A stretch of DNA of 64,000 bases from Hyphomicrobiaceae bacterium (GCA_028066055.1 JALCBY010000003.1:125416-189415), one strand, 5' to 3'; counted from the stretch's first letter, positions 1 to 9,733 are shown. The notes: a model not told the origin generated them from the letters alone. A program made the numbers and translations.

Positions 1-29
1 TCGGCGCACATGGTGCAAACTTCCTTGTT

Positions 30-356
30 TTAGCGAGATCCGCCCTGATCCTCCTGCTGGGTTTCCCAGAAATCAATGGATTGGCGACGCAGCGTATCGG
101 CGCAGGGGCTTTCATATTTGAAAATCCGGGCGATGAAGAGGCTGTTGCGCTGGCAATAAATCCACGGCCCTCCCGGCAACTTGACCTGATAACCAAATTG
201 GGCGTGGCGGACCGGTGCACTTACCTGACCGTTTCCATAATCGCTGTAAGCCGTAACATACCCTGCGCCCTGGGCAGAGCCAGGTGAGGCGGATCCAATT
301 AAGAGAATCGCACCAGAAATTAGCAGGGCCGGAATCATCTTCATGCGGTGTGTCAT
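30..356 (-). CDS. Small secreted protein, paralog of the upstream gene
   Basis: A 108-residue protein of unknown function. The start is the ATG at 356, preceded by AAGGAGT 5 nt upstream; the open frame extends further but without a ribosome site. Residues 1-28 form a signal peptide ending around GSAQG, so export is likely. The mature part carries a YSDYGNGQV segment, an APVR segment, a GYQVKLPGGPWIYC segment and a C-terminal DTLRRQSIDFWET segment. All of these recur in the gene just upstream (367-660), so the two are tandem paralogs 10 nt apart and probably cotranscribed. This copy has an extra insert of about 10 residues between its two cysteines (CQRN...SPC). I recognise no catalytic motif. 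Confidence 0.7.
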   Translation of the reverse strand: MTHRMKMIPALLISGAILLIGSASPGSAQGAGYVTAYSDYGNGQVSAPVRHAQFGYQVKLPGGPWIYCQRNSLFIARIFKYESPCADTLRRQSIDFWETQQEDQGGSR

Positions 357-366
357 CCGATACTCC

Positions 367-660
367 TTAGTCGAAGTCATTGTCCCCGCCCTCTTCGGAC
401 CGGGTTTCCCAAAAATCAAGCGCCTCACGGCGCAACGTATCGATGCACGATACCTCGCAATAATACCAAAGCCCACCGGGTAAGCGAACCTGAAGTCCAT
501 GCCGCGCCATACGCACGGGCGCGGTCACAGTGCCGTTCCCATAGTCGCTTTTGGCCGTCACCCGGCCTTTGTTCACTTTCGGTGTGGCAGCAGCGGCGGT
601 AGTTAATGCGGTGGCGAGAACAACAGCTGTAACGCCCGCAAATGCACGATTAAGCGGCAT
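367..660 (-). CDS. Small secreted protein, first of a tandem pair
   Basis: A 97-residue protein of unknown function with an N-terminal signal peptide (about residues 1-26, ending in TAAAATP). The ATG at 660 is chosen because AAGGA lies 6-7 nt upstream; an in-frame ATG at 681 has no such site. The mature domain holds KSDYGNGTV, APVRMARHGLQVRLPGG, WYYCEVSC and DTLRREALDFWET, matching the downstream paralog segment by segment. Two closely spaced cysteines could form a disulfide. It is the promoter-proximal gene of the pair. Function is unknown; a periplasmic structural or binding role is only a guess. Confidence 0.7.
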   Translation of the reverse strand: MPLNRAFAGVTAVVLATALTTAAAATPKVNKGRVTAKSDYGNGTVTAPVRMARHGLQVRLPGGLWYYCEVSCIDTLRREALDFWETRSEEGGDNDFD

Positions 661-761
661 GACATGTCCTTCCCATTCCATTCAGGGGCAAGTTGTGGTT
701 GGGACATTACTTTGTTTGCAATTGCGACACTTTCAAGATCCTCTCACGGACCCTTGAACGG

Positions 762-1337
762 TTAGAGCTCAACAGGGTTATCATTCGCCCACGGGTGCGC
801 GGAGCCGCACGCGGCAATCCGCCCGACAACCTTGGGGCTTCGGTTGTCGCGCAAACCATTCTCGTAGGCCACGACAACGAGATGCGGCATAACGGCATCG
901 ATAAGCTCGTTCGGCTTCAGCAGATAGTCCGGGTTGGATGGACCTGCGTAACGCTCGTTGCCGGCGGCCGCCGTCTCGTAAATCAACACACCGTCGGTGG
1001 CGACGCACCCCACGATGTCACTCAGAATGGGCCGGTACAGATAGTTGGTGACGATCACACCGTCATAGCGCATGTCTTTCAGCGGAAAGGCGCGTCCGGT
1101 TTCCAGATCGGCCTCTATGAGACCGACATCCTGCCTGTTTGCCAGGTCCTCGACGTTTGACAGGTCGCGATCGATGCCCGTGACCGTAAATCCCATATCA
1201 AGCGCCAGCCTCATATGGCGCCCCGCACCGCAGGCGACATCCAGAACACTGCCGCCGGATTTTACGCCTTCGAGAAACCGCTGCACCCAGCCGGACGGGT
1301 CCTTGGGTCGGTGATCATGTTCGCTTTCCGTGGTCAT
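762..1337 (-). CDS. Class I SAM-dependent methyltransferase
   Basis: A 191-residue protein with the Rossmann methyltransferase fold. Motif I is VLDVACGAGRHM, followed by an acidic residue ending strand 2 (TGIDRD) and an IEADLE segment after it, as expected for S-adenosylmethionine binding. The substrate is not evident. ATG at 1337 is preferred over GTG at 1349. The N-terminus starts with charged residues and then a WVQRFLEGV helix typical of small TehB/UbiE-like methyltransferases. It stands alone on the minus strand, divergent from the manganese transport operon. Confidence 0.8.
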   Translation of the reverse strand: MTTESEHDHRPKDPSGWVQRFLEGVKSGGSVLDVACGAGRHMRLALDMGFTVTGIDRDLSNVEDLANRQDVGLIEADLETGRAFPLKDMRYDGVIVTNYLYRPILSDIVGCVATDGVLIYETAAAGNERYAGPSNPDYLLKPNELIDAVMPHLVVVAYENGLRDNRSPKVVGRIAACGSAHPWANDNPVEL

Positions 1338-1595
1338 AACGGCGCGCACCCTAGATCACGATCGGCGGAAACGGAACCGCTCTCCGACGACAAACGAATT
1401 CAATACCTGTCCGTTGAGCGGGATCGGATGGGAAACAGAAGTCCGTTTTTTCCTGATTCTGCTTCCGTGAGCCAACGATGATTTGTTCCCGGTGCGTCGG
1501 GAGCGGAGCAGTTCGATGCAAATTCCTTGTTGCAAATAATTCTCAATAGCATAAATATCGGGGATCAGTTACTCACAGTCAGAGGATGTATACGG
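1338..1595. other. Intergenic region, divergent promoters
   Basis: This gap lies between the divergent methyltransferase and sitA. The left half (to about 1500) shows no gene or clear element. The right half is AT-rich and holds the Fur/Mur-like box described separately. No RNA gene was recognised. Confidence 0.5.
1530..1551 (+). promoter_or_regulatory. Fur/Mur-family operator candidate for sitABCD
   Basis: An AT-rich imperfect palindrome running from TTGCAAATAA to CTCAATAGCA lies 45-66 bp before the sitA start. It resembles the metal-regulatory boxes that the Fur-family manganese regulator Mur binds upstream of sit operons in rhizobia. A second partial half (TGCAAATTCC) starts at 1517. Recognition is by eye; the regulator gene is not in the window. 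Confidence 0.5.
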
Positions 1596-2489
1596 ATGTA
1601 TTCCTTTCTACGCCGAGCGATTTTGGTCGTTGCAGCACTGGTCGCGATTTCTTCCACTGCCTTGGCCGACGATAAATTCAAGGTCGTAACCACCTTTACG
1701 GTCATCGCCGACATCGTCAAAAACGTCGCTGGTGATCGGGCGATTGTGGAATCAGTCACGAAGCCGAACGCGGAAATCCATAACTACCAGCCGACCCCGC
1801 GTGACATTCTGCGCGCCCAGGATGCCGATCTGATCATTTGGAACGGTCTCAACCTCGAACTGTGGTTCGAGAAGTTCTTCACCAACCTGAAGGATGTTCC
1901 CTCGGTGATCGTGTCGGAAGGGGTGGAACCGATGGGTATTGCCGAGGGTCCTTACACGGGAAAGCCCAATCCGCACGCCTGGATGTCGCCGAGCGATGCG
2001 CTGATCTACGTGGAGAACATCCGCAAGGCACTGGTTAAGCACGATCCGAAGAACGCCGAAGCCTACAATGCGAATGCCAAGGCCTACGCGAAGAAGATTG
2101 AGGAAAGCGTGAAGCCCATACGCGAAGCCCTCGCCGCAATTCCCGAAAACAGGCGTTGGCTCGTCTCAAGCGAGGGCGCCTTCAGCTATCTGGCGCGCGA
2201 CTTCGGCCTGAAAGAGCTCTATCTGTGGCCGATCAACGCCGACCAACATGGAACTCCGCAACAGGTGCGGCGTGTCATCGACACGGTACGCAAGCACGAT
2301 ATCCCGGCGGTGTTTTCCGAAAGCACTGTGTCCGACGGACCTGCCAAGCAGGTCGCCCGCGAAACGGATGCTAAATATGGCGGCGTGCTTTACGTCGACT
2401 CGCTGAGCGACGAGAGCGGTCCCGTTCCAACCTATCTGGACCTCCTGCGGGTTACCACGCAGACTGTCGCAGATGGGCTCAAACAATGA
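1596..2489 (+). CDS. sitA: Manganese (zinc/iron) ABC transporter substrate-binding protein
   Basis: A 297-residue periplasmic metal-binding protein of the ZnuA/SitA (cluster A-I) family. The start at 1596 follows AGAGGA and gives a clean signal peptide (residues 1-24, cut near ALADD). Expected metal ligands are visible: His62 in EIHNYQPTP, His127 in NPHAWMSP, Glu193 in SSEGAF and Asp268 in VDSLSDE. It lacks the His-rich loop typical of zinc-specific ZnuA, and the EIH..QPTP and NPHAWMSP signatures favour the manganese/iron SitA branch. It is the first gene of a four-gene operon with ATPase and two permeases, and probably repressed by metal through the upstream box. Confidence 0.9.
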   Translation: MYSFLRRAILVVAALVAISSTALADDKFKVVTTFTVIADIVKNVAGDRAIVESVTKPNAEIHNYQPTPRDILRAQDADLIIWNGLNLELWFEKFFTNLKDVPSVIVSEGVEPMGIAEGPYTGKPNPHAWMSPSDALIYVENIRKALVKHDPKNAEAYNANAKAYAKKIEESVKPIREALAAIPENRRWLVSSEGAFSYLARDFGLKELYLWPINADQHGTPQQVRRVIDTVRKHDIPAVFSESTVSDGPAKQVARETDAKYGGVLYVDSLSDESGPVPTYLDLLRVTTQTVADGLKQ

Positions 2490-2502
2490 GGGAACAAGGC
2501 AA

Positions 2503-3423
2503 ATGAGAGGCCCGGCAGTCAGAGCCGAGGCGCACGAGCACGCGGGTTCCCAAATTTCGCCTGAGGCGGAAGGTCTTGAGATCACGTCCGTCACGGTGAC
2601 CTATCGCAACGGGCACACAGCTTTGAAGGATGTGAATTTCGCCGTCCCGCAGGGCTCCATCGCCGCTCTTGTCGGGGTTAATGGCAGCGGGAAGTCGACC
2701 CTCTTCAAGGCGATCATGGGATTCGTCCCCTTGGCCCGGGGGCGGATCCGGGTGCTCGGCATGTCGGAAGCCGAAGCCCAGGCACGCAATCTCGTCGCTT
2801 ATGTGCCCCAGGCGGAGGAAGTGGACTGGAATTTTCCGGTGCTCGTCGAGGATGTGGTGATGATGGGCCGCTACGGCCACATGAACTGGCTGCGGCGTCC
2901 CTCAAAGCATGATCACGAGATGGTTGACGCCGCGCTTGAGCGCGTCGACATGAGCGCCTACCGGAGGCGGCAGATCGGTGAACTCTCCGGCGGGCAGAAA
3001 AAGCGCGTCTTTCTCGCACGCGCCCTGGCCCAGGAGGGTCAGGTCATTCTGCTGGACGAACCCTTCACCGGCGTCGACGTCCGTACTGAAGAGCAGATCG
3101 TGGAGCTGTTGCAGGCATTGCGCGACGAAGGGCGCGTGCTGCTGGTTTCGACTCACAATCTGGGAAGCGTACCCGAATTTTGTGACCGCGCGGTTCTTTT
3201 GAACGTGACGGTATTGGCGCAGGGGCCGACGACGCAGGTTTTCACCCAAGCCAATCTCGAAAAGGCCTTTGGGGGCGTGCTCCGGCAGGTCACCCTCGGT
3301 GGCGATGAGTTGCACGTGGATGACGATACGCGTCAGGTGACCGTCCTGACCGACGACGAACGGCCATTTGTTATCTATGGCGAGGAGGAGGACGAAAAGC
3401 AGAGCGGGAACAAGAAGAGGTGA
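2503..3423 (+). CDS. sitB: Manganese/zinc ABC transporter ATP-binding protein
   Basis: A 306-residue ATPase that powers the SitABCD importer. Walker A is GVNGSGKST, the Q-loop region is [10 protein letters not shown], the signature is ELSGGQKKR and Walker B is [12 protein letters not shown], with an H-loop in STHN. The ATG at 2503 lies 13 nt after sitA and follows GAGGGA/AAGG; an upstream in-frame ATG at 2473 would overlap sitA and has no ribosome site. An N-terminal extension of about 30 residues precedes the first strand, and a charged tail rich in D/E/K follows the ATPase core. The stop overlaps the GTG start of the next gene. Confidence 0.93.
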   Translation: MRGPAVRAEAHEHAGSQISPEAEGLEITSVTVTYRNGHTALKDVNFAVPQGSIAALVGVNGSGKSTLFKAIMGFVPLARGRIRVLGMSEAEAQARNLVAYVPQAEEVDWNFPVLVEDVVMMGRYGHMNWLRRPSKHDHEMVDAALERVDMSAYRRRQIGELSGGQKKRVFLARALAQEGQVILLDEPFTGVDVRTEEQIVELLQALRDEGRVLLVSTHNLGSVPEFCDRAVLLNVTVLAQGPTTQVFTQANLEKAFGGVLRQVTLGGDELHVDDDTRQVTVLTDDERPFVIYGEEEDEKQSGNKKR

Positions 3424-4277
3424 CCCTTCTGCTTGAACCCTTCACCTACAACTACATGGTCAACGCCATGTGGGTCGGCGCGCTTGTCGGCGGCGTGTGT
3501 GCGTTTCTCTCCGCCTATCTGATGCTCAAGGGGTGGTCGCTGATCGGTGATGCGCTGTCTCACTCGATCGTTCCGGGCGTTGCCGGCGCCTACATGCTCG
3601 GGTTGCCCTTTTCGCTCGGCGCATTTCTCGCCGGCGGTCTTGCCGCGGCTGCAATGCTGTTCATCAACCAGCGCACGCGGTTGAAGGAAGACGCGATCAT
3701 CGGCCTCATTTTCACGTCCTTCTTCGGGCTGGGCCTGTTCATGGTTTCGCTGTCGCCCGCCTCGGTGAACATCCAGACCATTGTTCTCGGCAACATCCTC
3801 GCAATTTCCCCCGGCGACACGCTTCAGCTCGCGATCATCGGGTTCGTTTCGCTCGCTGTCCTGGCTTTCAAATGGAAAGACCTGATGGTCACGTTTTTCG
3901 ATGAGAACCACGCACGATCCATCGGCCTCAACACCACCGCGCTGAAGATCCTCTTCTTCACCCTGTTGAGCGCGTGCACGGTCGCAGCGCTTCAGGCCGT
4001 CGGAGCATTTCTGGTGATCGCCATGGTGGTGACACCAGGTGCGACGGCCTATCTGCTGACCGACCGGTTTCCGAGGCTGATCGCAATCAGTGTTGCAATC
4101 GGTTCGCTGACCAGCTTTTTCGGCGCCTACGCCAGCTATTTTCTCGACGGCGCGACGGGTGGCATCATCGTGGTCCTGCAAACCGCCATCTTCCTGACCG
4201 CATTCGTCTTTGCACCCAAGCACGGCTTCCTTGCGGCAAGACGAAGGGCGCGCGCGGCGCTGGAGGCGGGCGTATGA
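3420..4277 (+). CDS. sitC: Manganese/zinc ABC transporter permease (first)
   Basis: A 285-residue integral membrane protein of the ABC-3 permease family, with about eight hydrophobic segments and the family signatures [16 protein letters not shown] near residue 40 and a [19 protein letters not shown] helix near residue 200. It forms the inner-membrane channel with the following permease. The GTG start overlaps the sitB stop (GTGA), implying translational coupling. The C-terminus is basic ([14 protein letters not shown]). Confidence 0.93.
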   Translation: MTLLLEPFTYNYMVNAMWVGALVGGVCAFLSAYLMLKGWSLIGDALSHSIVPGVAGAYMLGLPFSLGAFLAGGLAAAAMLFINQRTRLKEDAIIGLIFTSFFGLGLFMVSLSPASVNIQTIVLGNILAISPGDTLQLAIIGFVSLAVLAFKWKDLMVTFFDENHARSIGLNTTALKILFFTLLSACTVAALQAVGAFLVIAMVVTPGATAYLLTDRFPRLIAISVAIGSLTSFFGAYASYFLDGATGGIIVVLQTAIFLTAFVFAPKHGFLAARRRARAALEAGV

Positions 4278-5113
4278 GCGCGCTTGTCGATCAGTTGCTG
4301 CTGCCGTTCCAATTCGAATTCATGCGCCAAGCCTTCGTCATCGGCGTCGCGGTGGCGCTGCCGACGTCATTGCTCTCCTGCTATCTGGTCCTCAAGGGCT
4401 GGTCGCTGATGGGCGATGCCATCTCCCACGCCGTGCTTCCCGGCATTGTGCTTGCCTATATCCTCGGGATACCCCTCGCCGTCGGCGCATTCGGCGCGGG
4501 AATGGTGTGTGCGCTGGCGACCGGTTACCTGAAGGAAAACAGCCGGGTGAAGGAAGATACCATCATGGGTGTGGTCTTCTCCGGCATGTTCGGTCTCGGC
4601 CTCGTCATGTATGTGAAGGTCCAGACCGAGGTTCATCTCGATCATATCCTGTTCGGCGACATGCTCGGCCTGACCTGGGCCGACGTTGGCTACAGCTGGC
4701 TGATCGCAGGGTTGTGTACGTCCGCCATCCTGATCAAGCGAAAGGATCTTCTGCTGCACGCTTTCGATCGCCAGCACGCGCAGGCCATCGGGCTGCCGGT
4801 GCGGCTGTTGCACTATGGGCTGCTCGCCATCCTCTCGCTGACCATTGTCGGTGTGCTCAAGGCGGTCGGCATCATCCTGGCAATTGCCATGTTCATCACA
4901 CCCGGGGCGATTGCGTTTCTGATCACCCGGAAATTCTCTTCCATGCTCGCGGTCTCGTGTGCGGTTGCACTGGCGTCGACCTTCTTCGGAACCTATCTGA
5001 GTTTCTTCCTCGACAGTGCGCCCGCGCCGACGATCGTCCTGCTGATGACGATCATCTTCATCGCCGTATTCATCGTGCAGCAGGGACGTATCGCCGCGGC
5101 TCAACGCGGGTAA
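4274..5113 (+). CDS. sitD: Manganese/zinc ABC transporter permease (second)
   Basis: A 279-residue ABC-3 family permease, paralogous to the preceding one (GWSLMGDAISHAVLPG; GIILAIAMFITPGAIAFLI). The start is the ATG at 4274, which overlaps the stop of the first permease as ATGA; upstream in-frame codons lie inside that gene. Two non-identical permeases next to one ATPase and one binding protein is the SitABCD/MntABCD arrangement. It ends the operon; 108 bp separate it from dapF. Confidence 0.92.
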   Translation: MSALVDQLLLPFQFEFMRQAFVIGVAVALPTSLLSCYLVLKGWSLMGDAISHAVLPGIVLAYILGIPLAVGAFGAGMVCALATGYLKENSRVKEDTIMGVVFSGMFGLGLVMYVKVQTEVHLDHILFGDMLGLTWADVGYSWLIAGLCTSAILIKRKDLLLHAFDRQHAQAIGLPVRLLHYGLLAILSLTIVGVLKAVGIILAIAMFITPGAIAFLITRKFSSMLAVSCAVALASTFFGTYLSFFLDSAPAPTIVLLMTIIFIAVFIVQQGRIAAAQRG

Positions 5114-5185
5114 TACATCCTGCTTCGCCGGGAACCGGATCTGATGAACCGGTAATGATGCCGGAGAGTTGCACGCGCACTCCGA

Positions 5186-5214
5186 TTGCGGCGGCGCAGC
5201 AATCCCCATATAAG
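5186..5214 (+). promoter_or_regulatory. Candidate promoter of dapF
   Basis: TTGCGG at 5186-5191 and TATAAG at 5209-5214 are separated by 17 bp. Transcription would begin about at the dapF start codon, leaving little or no leader. Based on consensus matching only. Confidence 0.4.
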
Positions 5215-5221
5215 GCAGATG

Positions 5222-6097
5222 ATGAATGAAACTGCGTCCATACGCTTGCGCAAGATGAACGGGCTCGGCAATGATTTCGCCGTTCTCGATGCGCGCCCGG
5301 CGACCCTGCCGCTCAGCGTCGGGCAGGCGCGCGCCATCGCTGATCGCGATACGGGCGTGGGATGTGATCAGGTGATCGCCATCGAGCCCTCGCCCGCGGG
5401 CGCGGACGCGTTCATGCGCATCTGGAACCACGACGGCGGCGAAGTCGAGGCGTGCGGCAATGCCATGCGCTGCGTGGCGACGGTGCTGGCCGATGAACTC
5501 GGACGGCCCAACGTGTCGATCCAGACCGGAGCCGATATGCTCGGTGCCGTGGTCAATCCGGATGGCAGCGTGACCGTCGATATGGGCGTGCCGAAGTTTC
5601 GCTGGGACGAGATCCCGCTTTCGGAAGAGTTTCACGATACCCGGACGATTGAGCTGCAGGCGGGCCCGATCGATGCGCCGGTTCTGCATTCGCCGAGTGT
5701 GGTCAACGTGGGGAACCCCCATTGCATCTTCTGGGTCGACGATGTGGAGGCCCACGAACTCGACCGCATCGGCCCGGTACTCGAGCACCATCCGCTTTTC
5801 CCGGAACGTGCGAACATCTCGCTCGCACAGGTAACGTCCCGCGATGCGGTCACCCTGCGCGTCTGGGAGCGTGGCGTGGGCCTGACGCGTGCCTGCGGGA
5901 CGGCGGCCTGCGCTGTCGCAGTGGCGGCTCATCGCAAGGGCCTGACCGAGCGGAAGCTGACTGTGACGTTGCCGGGAGGTCCGTTGCAGATGGAGTGGCA
6001 TGAGGGTGACGACCACATCCTTATGACCGGTCCGAGCGAGCTTGAATATGAAGGAACGCTCGATCCGGCCCTCCTGCAGGGCGAGGCGGTGTCATGA
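5222..6097 (+). CDS. dapF: Diaminopimelate epimerase
   Basis: A 291-residue cytoplasmic enzyme interconverting LL- and meso-diaminopimelate for lysine and peptidoglycan synthesis, independent of PLP. The two catalytic cysteines are in place: Cys78 in EACGNAMR and Cys225 in RACGTAACA. The N-terminus shows the family motif KMNGLGNDF at residues 11-19. Tandem ATGs lie at 5219 and 5222; I chose the latter for its spacing from AAGG (5212-5215). The stop overlaps mtaB by 4 nt (ATGA). A second gene of the pathway, dapB, is at 57.9 kb. Confidence 0.95.
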   Translation: MNETASIRLRKMNGLGNDFAVLDARPATLPLSVGQARAIADRDTGVGCDQVIAIEPSPAGADAFMRIWNHDGGEVEACGNAMRCVATVLADELGRPNVSIQTGADMLGAVVNPDGSVTVDMGVPKFRWDEIPLSEEFHDTRTIELQAGPIDAPVLHSPSVVNVGNPHCIFWVDDVEAHELDRIGPVLEHHPLFPERANISLAQVTSRDAVTLRVWERGVGLTRACGTAACAVAVAAHRKGLTERKLTVTLPGGPLQMEWHEGDDHILMTGPSELEYEGTLDPALLQGEAVS

Positions 6098-7350
6098 GCG
6101 CTCCGGAAATCCTCACCTTCGGTTGCCGCCTGAATGCCTACGAGACCGAGGTCATGCGGGATCTTGGAAGCAGGACGGGCCTTCAGGACGCGATTATCGT
6201 CAACACATGCGCGGTGACGGGCGAAGCCGTGCGCCAGGCGCGCCAGGCGATCCGCAGGGCAAGGCGCGCGAATCCCGATAAAAAAATTGTCGTCACCGGG
6301 TGCGCGGCGCAGCTTGAACCGGAGATGTTCGCGGCGATGGCGGAAGTCGATCATGTCATCGGCAACGCGGAGAAGATGAAGGCGGAAACCTTCGCTGCGC
6401 TCGCGACCGGAGATACCGAAAAGGTACTCGTTGACGACATCCAGTCGGTTCGTGAAACAGCCTCCCACATGATCGAGGGGTTCGGGTCGCGCACACGCGC
6501 TTACGTTCAGATCCAGAATGGCTGCGATCACCGCTGCACATTCTGCATCATTCCCTATGCACGCGGTGCGTCGCGGTCCGTTGCGGCCGGAGAGGTCGTC
6601 GCGCAGATCCGCCGTCTCGTTGAAAGTGGCACACGCGAAGTGGTGCTCACCGGTGTCGATATCACGGCCTATGGCGTGGACCTGCCGGGCGATCTGACGC
6701 TCGGCGGCCTGGTGCGGAAGATCCTGAAGCTGGTGCCTGAGCTCGACCGGTTGCGGCTTTCTTCCATCGATTCCATTGAGGCTGATCCGGCGCTGATCCG
6801 CGCGATCGCCGAGGAAGAGCGACTGATGCCGCATTTGCATCTTTCGCTGCAGGCCGGACATGATCTGACACTCAAGCGCATGAGGCGCCGTCATTCCCGT
6901 GCTCAGGCCATCGAGTTCTGCGATACGGTTCGCGGCCTGCGGTCCGATATGGTTTTCGGGGCAGACCTGATCGCCGGGTTTCCGACCGAGACGGAAGAAA
7001 TGTTCGAAGGCACGCTTTCGATCATCGATGCCTGCGGTCTGACCTATCTCCATGTATTTCCCTACTCGGCGCGCGAGGGTACGCCCGCTGCACGGATGCC
7101 TCAGGTGGATGGAACATCGGTCAAGGCGCGCGCGGCACGCCTGCGGGAAAAGGGCGAGATCAGTCTCGACCGCCACATGCAGGCGCAGGTCGGATCAGCC
7201 CAGCCGATCCTGATGGAGAATGAGACGCGCGGACGCACGCCCCACTTCACGCCGGTTGATACGGCGGAACGGGCGCATCCCGGTTCGATTGTTTCGGCAC
7301 GCGTGACGGGTCTCAGTGGCGGGGCGCTGCAAGGAACCTTGCTGCAATGA
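6094..7350 (+). CDS. mtaB: tRNA (N(6)-L-threonylcarbamoyladenosine(37)-C(2))-methylthiotransferase
   Basis: A 418-residue radical-SAM methylthiotransferase that converts t6A37 to ms2t6A37 in ANN-decoding tRNAs. The N-terminal UPF0004 domain has its three cluster cysteines (Cys11 in GCRLN, Cys39 in NTC, Cys70 in TGCAAQ), and the radical-SAM CxxxCxxC is at Cys144/148/151 (CDHRCTFC). A C-terminal TRAM-like segment follows ([11 protein letters not shown]). It could be confused with MiaB, but the GCRLN/NTCAVT signatures and length fit MtaB. Start and stop both overlap neighbours by 4 nt. Confidence 0.92.
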   Translation: MSAPEILTFGCRLNAYETEVMRDLGSRTGLQDAIIVNTCAVTGEAVRQARQAIRRARRANPDKKIVVTGCAAQLEPEMFAAMAEVDHVIGNAEKMKAETFAALATGDTEKVLVDDIQSVRETASHMIEGFGSRTRAYVQIQNGCDHRCTFCIIPYARGASRSVAAGEVVAQIRRLVESGTREVVLTGVDITAYGVDLPGDLTLGGLVRKILKLVPELDRLRLSSIDSIEADPALIRAIAEEERLMPHLHLSLQAGHDLTLKRMRRRHSRAQAIEFCDTVRGLRSDMVFGADLIAGFPTETEEMFEGTLSIIDACGLTYLHVFPYSAREGTPAARMPQVDGTSVKARAARLREKGEISLDRHMQAQVGSAQPILMENETRGRTPHFTPVDTAERAHPGSIVSARVTGLSGGALQGTLLQ

Positions 7351-8909
7351 CCGAAAAGAAAAAACCCGGATTTTTCAAACGTTTGCTTGGGTCGCTCCTC
7401 GGCTCGAAAGAGAAGGAGCAGGAGCCGGAAGAACCAAAGACAGAACCGGTAGAGGAAAAAGTTGAACCCAAGCCGAAAGCAAAAGCCCCGGCCAAGAGAC
7501 CTGCTGGAAAGAAACCGGCGGCGAAAAAACCCACGGCAAAAAAACCGGTAACTAAAAAGCCGGCGGCGAAGAAGGCCAAAGAACCGCCTGCGAAGGTGGA
7601 AAAGGTCGAAAAGAAGCCGGCAAAAAAGCCTGTAGCCAAGAAACCGGCTGCCAAAAAACCTGCCGCAAAGAAGACAACCACTACCAAGAAGGTCGAGGCG
7701 AAAAAGGCGCCGCCTCCCGAGGAAATCGTCGAAGAGGTTGAAGAGGTTGTTGAATCGGAGCCGGTTCCTGAGCCCGTCGCCGCGCCCGAACCAGTTGAAG
7801 AGCCGGAGCCGGTTGCCGCGGTTGAGCCAGAGCCCGAGGGGGAACTCGAGCCTGTCGCCGAGTTGGAACCGATTGACGAGCCGGAGCCGGCTCCTGAACC
7901 TGAGCCCGAACCGGAACCGATCGATGAGGTGGAACCGGATGCTGAGGTCGAGCCCGAGCCCGAACCTGAGCCGAAAAAGAAAGGCTGGTTTTCGCGGCTG
8001 CGTGACGGTCTGAGCAAGACCTCCAACAAGCTAACCGAAAACATCACGTCCATATTCACCAAGCGCAAGCTTGACGACCAGACGTTGCAGGAGCTCGAAG
8101 ACGCCCTGATCCAGGCGGATCTGGGGCTCGACATGGCGATCCGTATCACCGAGGAAGTGGCGCGCGGGCGCTACAACAAGGAGATCGCGCCGGAGGAAGT
8201 GCGGGCAGTTCTCGGCGCCGAGGTTGCCAATGTCCTGGAGCCCATGGCCCGGCCGCTGGAGCTCGATTCAGCCAACAAACCGCATGTCATTCTCGTCGTC
8301 GGCGTGAACGGCACCGGCAAGACGACCACCATCGGCAAGCTGTCGCATCAATTTGCGGGAGACGGAAAAAGCGTGGTCATTGCCGCGGGTGACACGTTCC
8401 GGGCCGCGGCCATCGATCAGCTCAAAATCTGGGGTGACCGTACCGGAGCTCCGGTCGTGTCGGGAAAGGTTGGCGCAGACGCGGCGGGTCTTGCCTACGA
8501 CGCTCTGGAGCAGGCGCAGGGCGAGCAGGCCGACGTGCTGCTCATCGATACCGCGGGCCGGCTGCAGAACAAGGCGCACCTGATGGACGAACTCGCCAAG
8601 ATCGTGCGCGTGATCAAGAAGCTCGACGAAACCGCGCCGCATTCGGTCTTGCTGGTCCTCGACGCGACGACAGGACAGAACGCGGTGAGCCAGGCTCAGG
8701 CCTTCATGGACATTGCCGGCGTTACCGGCATCATCATGACCAAGCTGGACGGCACGGCGCGCGGCGGCATCCTGGTTGCAATCGCCGAAAAATTTGCACT
8801 GCCCATCCATGCCATCGGTGTCGGTGAGTCGGTCGACGACCTGCAGCCGTTCGATGCCTATGAATTCGCGTCCGTCATTGCAGGCGCTGAGGAGAAGGTC
8901 GAAGCGTGA
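7347..8909 (+). CDS. ftsY: Signal recognition particle receptor FtsY
   Basis: A 520-residue GTPase that docks SRP-ribosome complexes at the membrane for protein insertion. The NG domain spans about 225-520: P-loop [10 protein letters not shown] at 319-328, DTAGR at 401-405, [10 protein letters not shown] from 465. The first 20 residues ([14 protein letters not shown]) look like a membrane-targeting amphipathic helix. A second short helix, [12 protein letters not shown], sits just before the NG domain. Between them lies a charge-segregated linker: about 41-121 is Lys/Ala/Pro-rich with AKKP-type repeats, and about 122-209 is Glu/Pro-rich. ATGA overlap with mtaB. Confidence 0.95.
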   Translation: MTEKKKPGFFKRLLGSLLGSKEKEQEPEEPKTEPVEEKVEPKPKAKAPAKRPAGKKPAAKKPTAKKPVTKKPAAKKAKEPPAKVEKVEKKPAKKPVAKKPAAKKPAAKKTTTTKKVEAKKAPPPEEIVEEVEEVVESEPVPEPVAAPEPVEEPEPVAAVEPEPEGELEPVAELEPIDEPEPAPEPEPEPEPIDEVEPDAEVEPEPEPEPKKKGWFSRLRDGLSKTSNKLTENITSIFTKRKLDDQTLQELEDALIQADLGLDMAIRITEEVARGRYNKEIAPEEVRAVLGAEVANVLEPMARPLELDSANKPHVILVVGVNGTGKTTTIGKLSHQFAGDGKSVVIAAGDTFRAAAIDQLKIWGDRTGAPVVSGKVGADAAGLAYDALEQAQGEQADVLLIDTAGRLQNKAHLMDELAKIVRVIKKLDETAPHSVLLVLDATTGQNAVSQAQAFMDIAGVTGIIMTKLDGTARGGILVAIAEKFALPIHAIGVGESVDDLQPFDAYEFASVIAGAEEKVEA

Positions 8910-9493
8910 GCGCGTCAGAAGTTCCGAATAGCACTGAAAAGAGCAAGCAGGAGAACCCAGTCCTGCGCCTCGTGCTCGATCTCGGTCCGTTGCTGCTGTT
9001 TTTCGGCGTCAATGCCTACTTCGGTATCTTCGCAGCAACCGCAATCTTCATGGTTGCGATCATCGTGGCATTGGTCGTTTCGCGCATGCTGACGGGACAG
9101 TTTGCCAAGATGCCGCTTGTGACGGCGGTCTTCGTGATGGTGTTCGGCGGGCTCACCCTTTACCTGCAGGACGAAACCTTCATCAAGATCAAACCGACCA
9201 TCATTTACCTCCTGTTCGCCGGCATTCTGCTCGGTGGCCTGGCGGTCAAGCGGGTGTTCCTGCGCAGCCTTCTCGGTGAAGCCTTCGATCTCGATGATGC
9301 CGGCTGGCGCAAGCTCACCTATCGCTGGGCATGGTTCTTTGTGTTCCTTGCCGGCCTCAATGAGGTGGTCTGGCGCAGCTTCAGCACCGACATCTGGGTG
9401 AGCTTCAAGGTCTTCGGGCTTGTACCCCTCACGCTGGTGTTTGCGGCGTTCCAGGTCGGGCTTCTGCAGAAGCACGCCCGCTCGACAGACTGA
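8906..9493 (+). CDS. yciB: Inner membrane-spanning protein YciB (septation protein A / IspZ)
   Basis: A 195-residue integral membrane protein with about five hydrophobic helices, matching the YciB/IspZ family ([15 protein letters not shown] near the N-terminus, ALNEVVWR-like [20 protein letters not shown] near the C-terminus). The family is linked to cell-envelope integrity and septation; the exact role is unsettled. It starts with GTG overlapping the ftsY stop (GTGA), so the two are translationally coupled, an arrangement common in alphaproteobacteria. Last gene of the dapF operon. Confidence 0.9.
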   Translation: MSASEVPNSTEKSKQENPVLRLVLDLGPLLLFFGVNAYFGIFAATAIFMVAIIVALVVSRMLTGQFAKMPLVTAVFVMVFGGLTLYLQDETFIKIKPTIIYLLFAGILLGGLAVKRVFLRSLLGEAFDLDDAGWRKLTYRWAWFFVFLAGLNEVVWRSFSTDIWVSFKVFGLVPLTLVFAAFQVGLLQKHARSTD

Positions 9494-9601
9494 ACGGCTC
9501 CTGAGGGCACCAATTGACCTGCGCGGACGCAAAGCAATAGTGGCCCTGCGCGGCACCTGTGTTGAAGAAATCCACTCTTCTCCCATCTAAAGACTTGGTT
9601 C

Positions 9602-9616
9602 TGTGAGTATTTCACA
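9602..9616 (+). promoter_or_regulatory. Inverted repeat, possible MarR operator
   Basis: TGTGA and TCACA are separated by 5 bp, about 120 bp before the MarR-family gene. Such palindromes are typical of MarR autoregulation; the assignment is inference. Confidence 0.3.
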
Positions 9617-9733
9617 CAGTTTCAAGCAAACGTGACTGGACCGTGCCCACCCCAAACGGGTTATTCAGTAGACGGGATAATTGTCGCGATAGAGAAACAT
9701 TCGCGCAACTTCGTCAATTCCGGGGATCGCGTG

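Noticed and set aside
3375..4223. Long minus-strand open frame opposite sitC
   Set aside because: Low-complexity charged translation, lies fully opposite a well-identified permease; a codon-bias shadow.
4367..6016. 549-codon minus-strand open frame across sitD and dapF
   Set aside because: Covers two certain genes on the other strand and contains no recognisable domain.
7467..7973. Short repeats in DNA resembling a tandem-repeat or CRISPR locus
   Set aside because: They encode the in-frame AKKP and EPEP repeats of FtsY; spacing and sequence are not those of a CRISPR array.
7313..8149. Ser/Gly/Thr-rich minus-strand frame opposite the ftsY linker
   Set aside because: Mirror image of the Lys/Glu/Pro-rich FtsY repeats, not a real repeat protein.
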